Assembly (NCBI RefSeq): GCF_020164585.1
Contig: NZ_JAIQZF010000002.1
Coordinates: 62,001 to 126,000 of the forward strand
Direction: 5' to 3'
Length of the DNA: 64,000 nt
Source: Psychroflexus curvus
GTDB taxonomy: Bacteria > Bacteroidota > Bacteroidia > Flavobacteriales > Flavobacteriaceae
Both the position numbers and the translations under genes were made by a program. Below are positions 17,814 through 26,017 of the stretch, piece after piece (position 1 is the first letter of the stretch; every line of letters starts with the position of its first letter). The notes below the pieces were generated by a model. That model searched no databases. It was not told the DNA's origin and saw only the letters and a program-made list of their open reading frames with translations.

Positions 17814-18323
17814 TTACTTACTTAATAATTCGATTAATTCAGCTTTTTTCAAAGCAGAATATCCTTCCAAGCCTCTTTCTTTGGCCATTTCTTTAAGCTC
17901 AGCAACAGTGTGCTTGCTCAAGTCAGTCGTTTCTTCTTTAGGTTCTGCTTTTTTAACTTCTTTAGTCTCTTCTTTTTTCTTTGAAGATGAAGCAGATTTT
18001 GAAGAACCTCCCGAAACAGAGATGTCTCCAATTTGGATTTCAGTAAGGTACTGGCGGTGGCCATTTTTCTTACGGTATCCTTTTCTTCTTTTCTTTTTAA
18101 AGACAATAACCTTGTCTCCTTTCAGGTGCTTAACGACTTTTGCGCTAATGGAAGCACCATCTATAGCCGGGGCGCCTAGAGTAATGTTGTCTCCGTCTGC
18201 ATGTAAAAGAACTTTGTCAAAAGATACATCCGCACCTTCTTCTTCTTTTAAACGGTGAACAAACACTTTCTGGTCTTTTGCAACTTTAAATTGCTGCCCT
18301 GCTATCTCTACAATTGCATACAT
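17814..18323 (-). CDS. rplU: 50S ribosomal protein L21 with C-terminal extension
   Basis: The first 100 residues are canonical L21 (MYAIVEIAGQQFKVAKDQK, and KKRRKGYRKKNGHRQYLTEI near the end of the domain). Most bacterial L21 proteins stop near residue 103. This one continues through a Lys/Glu/Ser-rich linker to residue 169, ending in a SAP/HeH-like motif (HTVAELKEMAKERGLEGYSA followed by LKKAELIELLSK). Such motifs bind nucleic acid in other proteins. Similar tails occur in Bacteroidetes L21 as far as I recall. Confidence 0.95.
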   Translation of the reverse strand: MYAIVEIAGQQFKVAKDQKVFVHRLKEEEGADVSFDKVLLHADGDNITLGAPAIDGASISAKVVKHLKGDKVIVFKKKRRKGYRKKNGHRQYLTEIQIGDISVSGGSSKSASSSKKKEETKEVKKAEPKEETTDLSKHTVAELKEMAKERGLEGYSALKKAELIELLSK

Positions 18324-18358
18324 AGTGTTTAGTTATTTAATTTTTACTAAATAGTTTG

Positions 18359-18388
18359 CAAATATAGTACTTTAAAAATAACTGTCAA
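18359..18388 (-). promoter_or_regulatory. promoter of rplU-rpmA
   Basis: Minus strand TTG (18388-18386), 19 bp, TATATTTG (18366-18359). The spacing and -7 box match the Bacteroidetes consensus, about 36 bp before the rplU ATG. Confidence 0.65.
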
Positions 18389-18410
18389 CAAAATATTACA
18401 TTGAAAAATA

Positions 18411-18851
18411 CTACCCCTTCAATTTGTGCTTAAAGAGTTGCATAAAGGAGAGCGTTAGAACTACAGTAGTGGCAAATCCAGATAATAATACAGTAAAACT
18501 AAATACACCAACCCCAATATTATAGGACTTAGAAAAAGTTTCAGCGATATTACCTATGAAATTTGGATCTACTTCTGTGACATATACAGCCATAAAAATA
18601 GTAAAAAGAACAGTAGCCAGAAATCCTGTCACTATTCCAGCTTGAAATCCCTCTGTATAGCTATAATCGGATTTTAATTCTATTCTTTTATATCTTATAG
18701 CTTCATATATAGCAAAACCAGTAATCACTCCATTAAATAAACTAAAAAATGGATTGGTGTGTAAGCCAAATAAGGACAAAACCATAAAATAGGCTATTAA
18801 AGAGGATGCCAAGGCTATTCCAAATCTTACAGAAAGTACAAATCGATTCAT
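18411..18851 (-). CDS. DUF4199-type four-helix membrane protein
   Basis: The 146-residue product has four hydrophobic helices and the pattern of the Bacteroidetes DUF4199 family: first helix FGIALASSLIAYFMVLSLFG, then AIRYKR, then YTEGFQAGIVTGFLATVLF. Function is unknown. It is transcribed away from the M16 protease operon and separated from rplU by that gene's promoter, so it is likely monocistronic. Confidence 0.75.
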   Translation of the reverse strand: MNRFVLSVRFGIALASSLIAYFMVLSLFGLHTNPFFSLFNGVITGFAIYEAIRYKRIELKSDYSYTEGFQAGIVTGFLATVLFTIFMAVYVTEVDPNFIGNIAETFSKSYNIGVGVFSFTVLLSGFATTVVLTLSFMQLFKHKLKG

Positions 18852-19015
18852 TTTTTATGTTTTAAACGCTAATATATTAAATTTTCGAACGGAAAGTAAT
18901 TATCTACAAGAATTAATAAAGTCTTAAGTCTTAACAAAAAAGGAATTAAATAATAAATTTCTGTAACAAATAGTTTATTTTTAGACCTATTAATCATAAT
19001 CTAAATAAAAGAAAA

Positions 19016-20335
19016 ATGACTAAGACTATTATGTTATCTGTTTTTGTATTTTTCATCACTCTGGCTCAGGCTCAGCAGGTGGAATTTACAGAATACGACT
19101 TGGACAACGGTTTGCATGTGATCTTGCATCAAGATAACACAGCGCCAGTTGTTACAGTTGGTGTGATGTACCACGTTGGTGCAAAAGACGAAGCTCCTGG
19201 AAGAACGGGTTTTGCCCATTTCTTCGAACATCTTCTTTTTGAAGGGACCGAAAACATTGAAAGAGGAGAGTGGTTCAATATTGTTTCTGCCAACGGTGGA
19301 AGTAATAACGCGAACACGACTCAAGACAGAACTTACTATTACGAGACTTTTCCTTCCAATGCTTTAGAGCTGGGATTATGGATGGAGTCTGAACGTATGT
19401 TACATCCTGTTATCAATGACATAGGAGTTGAAACTCAAAATGAGGTGGTAAAAGAGGAAAAAAGATCCAGAATTGACAATGCCCCTTATGGTAAAGTGAT
19501 CTATTCTACAGGAATTAACCCTTATATGTTCGATAAGCATCCATACAAAAACTCCGTCATAGGCACTATGGCAGACCTTGATGCTGCAGAACTAGATGAA
19601 TTCAAGGATTTCTTTGACAAATATTATAATCCGAATAATGCAACTCTCGTTGTAGCCGGAGATATCAACATTTCCGAAACCAAAAAGATGGTGAAAGATT
19701 ACTTTGGACCTATTGCATCAGGGCCAAAAGTGGAAAGAGTTGATATCACAGAAGACCCAATTGAAGAAAAAATAATAGCTACAGATTATGATAGCAATAT
19801 TCAATTGCCACTTACAGCATTAGTTTACAGAACACCTTCCATGAAGGATAGAGACGCTTATATATTGGATATGATTTCTTCAGTATTAACTGATGGAAAG
19901 AGTTCAAGAATGTATAAGAGAATGGTAGACGATGAAAAAATTGCTCTACAGGTATTAGCTTTTGCAAGAAGTCAGGAAGATTACGGAACTTACTTAATCG
20001 GAGCTTTGCCTCTTGGAGATGTAGAGCTTTCAAAATTAAGAGATGTTATGGATGAGGAAATCGTAAAACTTCAAACGGATTTAATTTCAGAAAGAGAGTA
20101 TCAAAAACTTCAGAATAAATTTGAGAATAGATTTGTAAACTCAAATGCCAGCATCCAAGGCATAGCTTCTTCTTTAGCAACCTATCAAATGCTTTATGGA
20201 AACACCGATTTAATCAACGAAGAAATCGATATCTACAGAAGCATTACCAGAGAGGAAATAAGAGAGGTAGCAAACAAATATTTGCAAGAGAACAAAAGAC
20301 TGGAGTTAGATTATTTACCTGAACCAAACGAATAA
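19016..20335 (+). CDS. secreted M16 zinc metalloprotease, catalytic subunit
   Basis: This 439-residue pitrilysin-family protein has a signal peptide (MTKTIMLSVFVFFITLAQAQ). The inverted zinc motif HFFEHLLFEG (HxxEH) is present, with the downstream glutamate in ETQNEVVKEEKRSR. It is a single half-barrel pair of about 430 residues and needs a partner to form the closed chamber. That partner is probably the next gene, 10 bp downstream. It likely degrades peptides in the periplasm; the substrate is not evident. Confidence 0.93.
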   Translation: MTKTIMLSVFVFFITLAQAQQVEFTEYDLDNGLHVILHQDNTAPVVTVGVMYHVGAKDEAPGRTGFAHFFEHLLFEGTENIERGEWFNIVSANGGSNNANTTQDRTYYYETFPSNALELGLWMESERMLHPVINDIGVETQNEVVKEEKRSRIDNAPYGKVIYSTGINPYMFDKHPYKNSVIGTMADLDAAELDEFKDFFDKYYNPNNATLVVAGDINISETKKMVKDYFGPIASGPKVERVDITEDPIEEKIIATDYDSNIQLPLTALVYRTPSMKDRDAYILDMISSVLTDGKSSRMYKRMVDDEKIALQVLAFARSQEDYGTYLIGALPLGDVELSKLRDVMDEEIVKLQTDLISEREYQKLQNKFENRFVNSNASIQGIASSLATYQMLYGNTDLINEEIDIYRSITREEIREVANKYLQENKRLELDYLPEPNE

Positions 20336-20345
20336 ACATATCACA

Positions 20346-22406
20346 ATGAAAAAGATAATTGCACTATTATTAGTATGCCTGGTTGGCACGAGTCTGTCTG
20401 CTCAAATCGACAGATCTCAAATGCCAAAACCAGGCCCTGCTCCAACTGTAAATATTGGAGAGCCAGATACATTTACTTTAAAAAACGGCTTAAAAGTTCT
20501 TGTTGTAGAAAACGATAAGCTTCCCAGAGTTTCTGCAAGCCTTATTATAGACAACAAACCTTACACAGAGAAAAAACCTGGCACACAGGCTATGGTGTCT
20601 AGCCTTCTAGGTACAGGGACAGAAAAAACATCAAAAGATGAATTTAACGAAGAAATCGATTTTTTAGGAGCAAGTATCAGTTTTGGGGCTGAAAGTGCTT
20701 ATGCAAGTTCACTATCTAAATTTTTCCCTAGAATTATGGAGTTAATGGCAGAAGGTGCTCTTATGCCAAAGTTTGTACAAGAGGAATTTGAAAGTGAAAA
20801 AGATAAGCTTATTGAAGGCTTGAAATCCAGCCAAAAAGATGTAGGAACTATTGCTAACAGACTAAGTAGTAGTTTGGCTTACGGGCCTAATCATCCTTAC
20901 GGACAATATGTCTCTGTAGAAACAGTAGAAGATATTACGCTAGATGACGTTGAGAATGCTTACAGAAATTACTTTGTTCCAGAGGATGCCTATTTAGTTA
21001 TCGTTGGTGACATCACTACAAAAGAAGCCAAGAAGATTGTGAAAAAGACATTTGGGAAATGGAAAAAGGCAACACCGCCTAGTACTACAATACCAGAAGT
21101 ATCTCCTGCTCAATACACGCAGATTGACTTTGTAGATATGCCAAATGCTGTACAAAGTGAAATTATTGTTCAAAATACAGTGGATTTACAAATGGCGGAC
21201 GAAGACTACTTCCCTGTGATAGTCATGAATCAAATCTTAGGGGGAAGTTTTGGTAGTTACCTCAACATGAATTTAAGAGAAGATAAGGGCTATACTTACG
21301 GTGCTCGTTCCAGTGTTGGAGACAGTCGTTATGCTTCAAGATTTAGAGCTTCTGCAAGTGTAAGAAACGCTGTAACTGATAGTGCTGTTGTGGAATTTAT
21401 GAAAGAAATTGATAGAATCCGTAACGAAAAAGTGGATGCTGATAAATTAGAAGATACCAAAAAGAAATTTGCGGGCTCATTTGTAATGAGACTAGAACAA
21501 CCTTCTACAGTTGCTAACTATGCTTTAAATATAGAGACTGAAGGACTAGACAAGGATTTCTACGAGACTTATCTTGAGAAAATCAATGCGGTGACTCAGG
21601 ATGATGTTCAAAGAGTTGCTCAAAAGTATTTGAAGGATGATCAAATGCAAATCGTTATAGCAGGAAAAGGGTCTGAAGTGATTGAAAATCTTGAAAAAGT
21701 AGAATTTAAAGGAAAGGAAATTCCTGTGTTATACTTTAATAAAGAGACCGAGAATGTAGAAAAACCTGAGTACAAAAAAGAACTCCCAGAAGGTGTATCA
21801 GTTGAGACTGTTTACAACGACTACATCAGCGCTATTGGTGGTGAAGAAGCCGTGTCCAATGTTAATTCTATGATGATGAAAGGCAATGCTAGCGTTCAAG
21901 GCATGACCTTATCTTTTACAAGTAAATCGGCTAAAGGAGGAAAATCTCTTACACTTGTAGAAATGAATGGAATGACGTTGAGCAAGCAAGTTTTTGACGG
22001 AGAAAAAGGTTATGCAGCTGCTCAGGGTCAAAAAATGGATATGACTGAACAACAAATCAGAGACACCAAAGTAACTTCTGGCCTCTTTCCTGAATTAAGT
22101 GTTTCAGAAGGAGCAGAACTTGTTGGTATTGAGTCAGTAAATGGCGAAGATGCTTATGTTGTAAAGCTTACAGATAATGTTAGAGAATTCTATAGTGTAA
22201 ACTCTGGTTTGAAACTTGCTACTGAAACCACTGCAGAACAAATGGGTCAAAAAATGACCTCTACAGTTTCATATTTGGATTATTCTGAAAAGAATGGAGT
22301 AATGGTTCCAATGATGTTAAATCAAAATTTTGGACCACAAACCATTGAAATTAAAATAGAAGAAGTGAAATTAAACGAAGGCGTAACTGATGCCGATTTC
22401 GAATAA
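20346..22406 (+). CDS. secreted M16 family protein, non-catalytic partner with C-terminal extension
   Basis: The 686-residue protein has a signal peptide (MKKIIALLLVCLVGTSLSAQ) and an M16 fold over about residues 40-460. The position of HxxEH is filled by SSLLGTGTEKTS, so zinc is not bound. The C-terminal-domain substrate motif LREDKGYTYGARSS is kept. About 190 extra residues follow (from about 490), reading like a LolA/outer-membrane lipoprotein-sorting beta domain (GVSVETVYNDYISAIGGEEA). It pairs with the preceding catalytic gene. The operon ends in the terminator at 22427-22452. Confidence 0.9.
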   Translation: MKKIIALLLVCLVGTSLSAQIDRSQMPKPGPAPTVNIGEPDTFTLKNGLKVLVVENDKLPRVSASLIIDNKPYTEKKPGTQAMVSSLLGTGTEKTSKDEFNEEIDFLGASISFGAESAYASSLSKFFPRIMELMAEGALMPKFVQEEFESEKDKLIEGLKSSQKDVGTIANRLSSSLAYGPNHPYGQYVSVETVEDITLDDVENAYRNYFVPEDAYLVIVGDITTKEAKKIVKKTFGKWKKATPPSTTIPEVSPAQYTQIDFVDMPNAVQSEIIVQNTVDLQMADEDYFPVIVMNQILGGSFGSYLNMNLREDKGYTYGARSSVGDSRYASRFRASASVRNAVTDSAVVEFMKEIDRIRNEKVDADKLEDTKKKFAGSFVMRLEQPSTVANYALNIETEGLDKDFYETYLEKINAVTQDDVQRVAQKYLKDDQMQIVIAGKGSEVIENLEKVEFKGKEIPVLYFNKETENVEKPEYKKELPEGVSVETVYNDYISAIGGEEAVSNVNSMMMKGNASVQGMTLSFTSKSAKGGKSLTLVEMNGMTLSKQVFDGEKGYAAAQGQKMDMTEQQIRDTKVTSGLFPELSVSEGAELVGIESVNGEDAYVVKLTDNVREFYSVNSGLKLATETTAEQMGQKMTSTVSYLDYSEKNGVMVPMMLNQNFGPQTIEIKIEEVKLNEGVTDADFE

Positions 22407-22426
22407 ATTATATCTCCTTTGAATCT

Positions 22427-22452
22427 AAAATCCCGCTCATCAGCGGGATTTT
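22427..22452 (+). terminator. terminator of the M16 operon
   Basis: AAAATCCCGCT, loop CATC, AGCGGGATTTT is a perfect 11-bp stem, 20 bp after the stop codon. Confidence 0.88.
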
Positions 22453-22492
22453 TCGATTATTGCTATAACCCTTAGCCCTTATTAAAATACCT

Positions 22493-22520
22493 ATAGCCTC
22501 CAATTTAAATTGGGGGCTAT
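22493..22520. repeat. 28-bp near-perfect palindrome
   Basis: ATAGCCTCCAATTT is followed directly by AAATTGGGGGCTAT, with one mismatch and no loop. It lies about 40 bp before the start of the phosphatase gene, so it could be an operator or cruciform site; a REP-like origin is also possible. Confidence 0.5.
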
Positions 22521-22560
22521 GTATTTATATTGTAAAATTGCAGTCTTAAGTTATGTTGCT

Positions 22561-23751
22561 ATGTCTTATATAAATAGGTTGTCTTTAGTGGTCGTATTCC
22601 TGCTTTTGGTTCAGTGTAAGGAGGCAACTTCTGAAGATGAGCCCATTCAAATCACCTTTGCGACGTTCAACGTAAGTATGGAATCCGAGAACTATCTGGG
22701 CAGGTATGCTGATGGGGTTTCTTCACAGGTATTAATAGATGAGCTAGCGAGTGGAAAAAGTCAACATATAAAAAATATTGCCAACATCATACAGACCAAA
22801 AGACCGGATGTGATCTTGCTCAATGAATTTGACTATATCGAAAACCCCAAGCAGGGCGTTGAGCAATTTATTGATGCTTATTTAAAAGTACCTCAGGGAG
22901 AAGCCAAAGCTATTGACTATCCTTACTATTACTATTCTACCTCCAACACAGGACTAGAAACTCCATTTGACTTTAACGGAGATGGCAAGTTTGAAGGTAC
23001 TGCAAACGATGCTTATGGTTATGGCAGATACCCCGGCCATTATGGTATGGTATTGCTATCAAAATACCCCATCGACAAAACGAACATCCGCACCTTTCAG
23101 CAGTTCAAGTGGAAGGATATGCCCAATTATCTGGAAACCAAAACGGCAGACGGGGATAATTTTTACAGTGATGAAGCCTGGGATGCCTTTAGACTGTCTT
23201 CCAAATCGCACTGGGATGTGCCTATAAAAATTGGTGATAAAACGGTACATGTCCTTGCCAGTCATCCTACTCCGCCTGGTTTTGATGGGGAGGAAGATAG
23301 AAATGGCAAAAGGAACCACGATGAAATTAGATTTTGGAAACACTATATCGATGAAAACCGAGGCGCTTATATTTATGATGATAAGGGCAAAACCGCTCCA
23401 CTGGGGCCAGAGGCCTTCGTAATCATGGGAGATTTAAACGCTTCTCCAGATGAAGGTAGCGCCATTACACAAGGCATAAGCGATCTGTTAAATCATCCCA
23501 GAGTGAATAATGGGTTTACACCCTCCAGCAAAGGGGGTAAGCTACTAAGTCCCGATAACACCAACGGGAAATACCACACCGCTTCTTGGAAATTAAGAGC
23601 AGATTATGTCCTTCCTTCCACAGATTTAAATGTCGTTGATTATGGTGTGTTCTGGCCAGTGGAAGGTGAAGCTTTGCATGAATTAATGCTGGACAGAGAA
23701 GCAAGCTCAGACCACAGACTAGTTTGGGTTGAGGTAAAGCTAGAAGACTAG
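22561..23751 (+). CDS. lipoprotein of the endonuclease/exonuclease/phosphatase superfamily
   Basis: From the ATG at 22561 (MSYINRLSLVVVFLLLVQC) the product is a lipoprotein with Cys19 as the lipid anchor; the frame is also open from 22510, but that start would bury the signal. The body has the superfamily metal and catalytic motifs: TFATFNVSME, DVILLNEFD, the GDLNASPDEG segment and the C-terminal SSDHRLVWVE. It also has LASHPTPPGFDG. The family includes DNases, sphingomyelinases and phosphatases; a secreted phosphodiesterase for phosphorus scavenging is plausible. No partner genes are adjacent. Confidence 0.88.
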   Translation: MSYINRLSLVVVFLLLVQCKEATSEDEPIQITFATFNVSMESENYLGRYADGVSSQVLIDELASGKSQHIKNIANIIQTKRPDVILLNEFDYIENPKQGVEQFIDAYLKVPQGEAKAIDYPYYYYSTSNTGLETPFDFNGDGKFEGTANDAYGYGRYPGHYGMVLLSKYPIDKTNIRTFQQFKWKDMPNYLETKTADGDNFYSDEAWDAFRLSSKSHWDVPIKIGDKTVHVLASHPTPPGFDGEEDRNGKRNHDEIRFWKHYIDENRGAYIYDDKGKTAPLGPEAFVIMGDLNASPDEGSAITQGISDLLNHPRVNNGFTPSSKGGKLLSPDNTNGKYHTASWKLRADYVLPSTDLNVVDYGVFWPVEGEALHELMLDREASSDHRLVWVEVKLED

Positions 23752-23755
23752 TTCT

Positions 23756-23812
23756 TTATTTCAGGACTTTCATTGCTTTTGGTGGATATAAATAAAGCTG
23801 TGCTTGTTCAGC
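23756..23812 (-). pseudogene. duplicated fragment of the hemD 3' end
   Basis: This segment repeats the hemD stop region found at 24878-24966: TTTCAGGACTTTCA-TGCTTTT, then GGTGGATATAAA, then GTGCTTG. It has an internal deletion of roughly 30 bp and several substitutions. It borders the left edge of the tandem array, while the real hemD end borders the right. Confidence 0.65.
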
Positions 23813-23831
23813 TAGGGAGAAGCTACGGTTA

Positions 23832-24876
23832 AACTTAAGACATAACAAGGTCAGCTTACTGCTAGTCTGTAGTATGATTTGGTGGTGTTGCTTATTGGGT
23901 TTTCATATTTTGTACCTAAAGGCACAAGATGCTGCCGTTGGCCTTCTCTAGTACCTATATAAAGTCTCTAACGAGACAATGTAATCAAAGCGCTGGCTTA
24001 AAGTTGAGTCTGATATGCCAAGCCTATGTTAAGTTCATGAACCCCATATAATAAATAACTACTCAGCCTGTCCCGTTAGGGACTAAAGTTTGGTAAAATC
24101 TAAAACGAAATAGGGTTAGCGTGCCGTTAGGTACGCTATATGGTTTGGGATAAAGCCAATGAAAAAAGGTTTACTTCAAAACTTAAGACATAATGAGGTC
24201 AGCTTACTGCTAGCTCTGTAGTATGATCTGGGGTGTTGCTTATTGGGTATTTATATTTTGTACCTAAAGGCACAAGGTGGTGCTGGTGGCTTTCTCTATT
24301 ACCTATATACAGTCTCTAACGAGACAATGTAATCAAAGCGCTGGCTTAAAGTTGAGTCTGATATGCCAAGCCTATGTTAAGTTCATGAACCCCATATAAT
24401 AAATAACTACTCAGCCTGTCCCGTTAGGGACTAAAGTTTGGTAAAACCTAAAACGAAACAGGGTCAGCGTGCCGTTAGGTACGCTATATGGTTTGGGATA
24501 AAGCCAATGAAAAAGGGTTTACTTCAAAACTTAAGACATAATGAGGTCAGCTTACTGCTAGGTTTGAAGTATGATCTGGGGTGTTGCTTATTGGGTATTT
24601 ATATTTTGTACCTAAAGGCACAAGATGCTGCCGGTGGCTTTCTCTATTACCTATATATAGTTACTATCGAGACAAGTCAATCAAAGCGCTTCTCATAGTT
24701 ATGGCTTGAAATTGAGTCTGATATGCCACGTATACGTTAAGTCACCAACACCATAAAACCAGTAACTACTCAGCCTGTCCCGTTAGGGACTATATTTTGG
24801 TAAAACCTAAAACGAAACAGGGTCAGCGTGCCGTTAGGTACGCCATATGGTCCGGGATAAAGCTAAAAGAAAAAAG
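23832..24876. repeat. three-unit tandem repeat of 348 bp with conserved mini-hairpins
   Basis: AACTTAAGACATAA recurs at 23832, 24180 and 24528, a period of exactly 348 bp; the third unit runs about 11 bp longer. Units 1 and 2 are almost identical over their second half; unit 3 is more diverged. Each unit carries four short stems: GTACCTAAAGGCAC (23912), GTCTCTAACGAGAC (23964), GTCCCGTTAGGGAC (24070) and GCGTGCCGTTAGGTACGC (24119), repeated at +348. The second is degraded in unit 3. Three of the loops are GTTA or its complement. Unit junctions carry TTTACTTCA, the last bases of hemD. No credible coding frame was found. Confidence 0.92.
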
Positions 24877-24878
24877 GT

Positions 24879-25526
24879 TTACTTCAGGACTTTCACCGCT
24901 TTTACAATCACACTCTCTACACTGGTTCTGGTGGATATAAAAACAGATTTAGAATAGAGTTGTGCCTGTCTGGCTGTGGTTTCTCCGATGCATATTAGTT
25001 TGGAGGTTGAAGCCGGGTTTCCTTTAAAAAAACTATCCACGCCAGAAGGGCTAAAACACAGCACAGCATCGAAGGTTCGTTTGAAAGATTTAGGTGTCTT
25101 GAGGGTGTCGTAAACAAAAATCTCTCTTAGGCTGACTTCAGCTTTTTTGAGCGTTTCAGAAAGTTCAGGCCTTCGTTGCAGGCTTCCAAAAAAAGTAAAC
25201 GAATGTTCTGAATAACTTTCGATGATGTTTTGAGCCAAGTCTTCTCCATTTTCTGTGATGATTTCGACGTGAAACCCACAGGATTTCAATTTTAAAGCTG
25301 TTTTTTCACCCACACAAAAGCAGGTTTTGATTTTGAAATTTTGGATTAACTCAACCGTCGTTTGACTGGTAATTATGGCATTTGGGTAAGGTTCTTCGGA
25401 AATGGATTTTGGTAGTTCCAATGCTCTCGTTTGTATCGCATTGTATTCAGTAAGACCTAAGTCTGCATTCAAAAGCAGGTTTTTCTGAGAAGGCGATAGT
25501 AATTTTGTAGAAAGGACAGAAGGCAT
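24879..25526 (-). CDS. hemD: uroporphyrinogen-III synthase
   Basis: This 215-residue enzyme cyclises hydroxymethylbilane to uroporphyrinogen III with inversion of ring D. The family is poorly conserved; support comes from length, the pattern FCVGEKTALKLKSCGF and FSPSGVDSFFKGN near the C-terminal domain, followed by ICIGETTARQAQ. It lies downstream of hemC on the same strand, but about 490 bp of repeats separate the two. Its stop codon touches the tandem array. Confidence 0.9.
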   Translation of the reverse strand: MPSVLSTKLLSPSQKNLLLNADLGLTEYNAIQTRALELPKSISEEPYPNAIITSQTTVELIQNFKIKTCFCVGEKTALKLKSCGFHVEIITENGEDLAQNIIESYSEHSFTFFGSLQRRPELSETLKKAEVSLREIFVYDTLKTPKSFKRTFDAVLCFSPSGVDSFFKGNPASTSKLICIGETTARQAQLYSKSVFISTRTSVESVIVKAVKVLK

Positions 25527-25625
25527 TTTATATTAATTTGAATAGTTGGAATTTAGTAGTCTGAATTCGATTTAGAGTTGATTTATTTTCAAAATTTTAA
25601 AAAAGTAAGTTTTAGAGTTTAAAAA

Positions 25626-25722
25626 AATACACCCCAATAATCCCCTCTAAGGGGGATAACCGCAACTAATATTTCCTCCGTAGAGGGAGTCCCGAAGCTT
25701 CGAGAAAGGAGGGTGTGATAAT
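25626..25722. repeat. CCCCTC/GAGGGG-type dispersed repeat
   Basis: The block reads ACACCCCAATAATCCCCTC, then TAAGGGGGATAAC, CCTCCGTAGAGGGAGTCCC, and GAGAAAGGAGGGTGTGA. Its ends (ACACCCC and GGGTGTG) are complementary and the middle holds shorter complementary blocks. It resembles dispersed repeats I know from flavobacterial intergenic DNA. Confidence 0.6.
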
Positions 25723-25769
25723 TCATAATCAATTATTTAGCTTAAACTTTATTTATCTAACTCAGGCTA

Positions 25770-25992
25770 CTAGTCTGTTTTAAACATGAACATTCAAGGT
25801 TTTATTTCGCGCATACCTGCCTGTGTGTCACTTCGGCTGACAGGGTTCACCAAGAAATAAACGCAAAGAAGCGGAAATTATAGATTATCATCACCATATA
25901 AATTCGCGCTCTTTGCGAATAACTTAACGGTCTTCACGTGAAAATTTACACAAAATACGTATTGGATAATCATTTTGATACAGATGAGTTAT
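25770..25992 (-). repeat. dispersed TIR element, copy A (minus orientation)
   Basis: Read on the minus strand it follows the family at 51665-51945: an ATAACTCATCTGTATC start, TTTTCACGTGAAGACCGTTA, then CTCTTTGCGT-like core words, CCCTGTCAGCCGAAGTGACA, CACAGGCAGG, and the AAATAAAACCTTGA end. The termini have decayed. It sits between hemC and hemD. Confidence 0.75.
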
Positions 25993-26017
25993 AAATCATT
26001 AGTGTAGTTTGCCGTTA

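Noticed and set aside
19016-22406. mitochondrial-type processing peptidase or toxin maturation system
   Set aside because: The paired M16 layout is widespread; no bacteriocin or peptide precursor gene is adjacent.
24438-24698. 86-codon frame in the tandem array
   Set aside because: It crosses a repeat-unit boundary, is broken in the other units and resembles no protein.
23832-24876. CRISPR array
   Set aside because: The repeat units are 348 bp and adjacent, with no short repeat/spacer alternation and no cas genes in the window.
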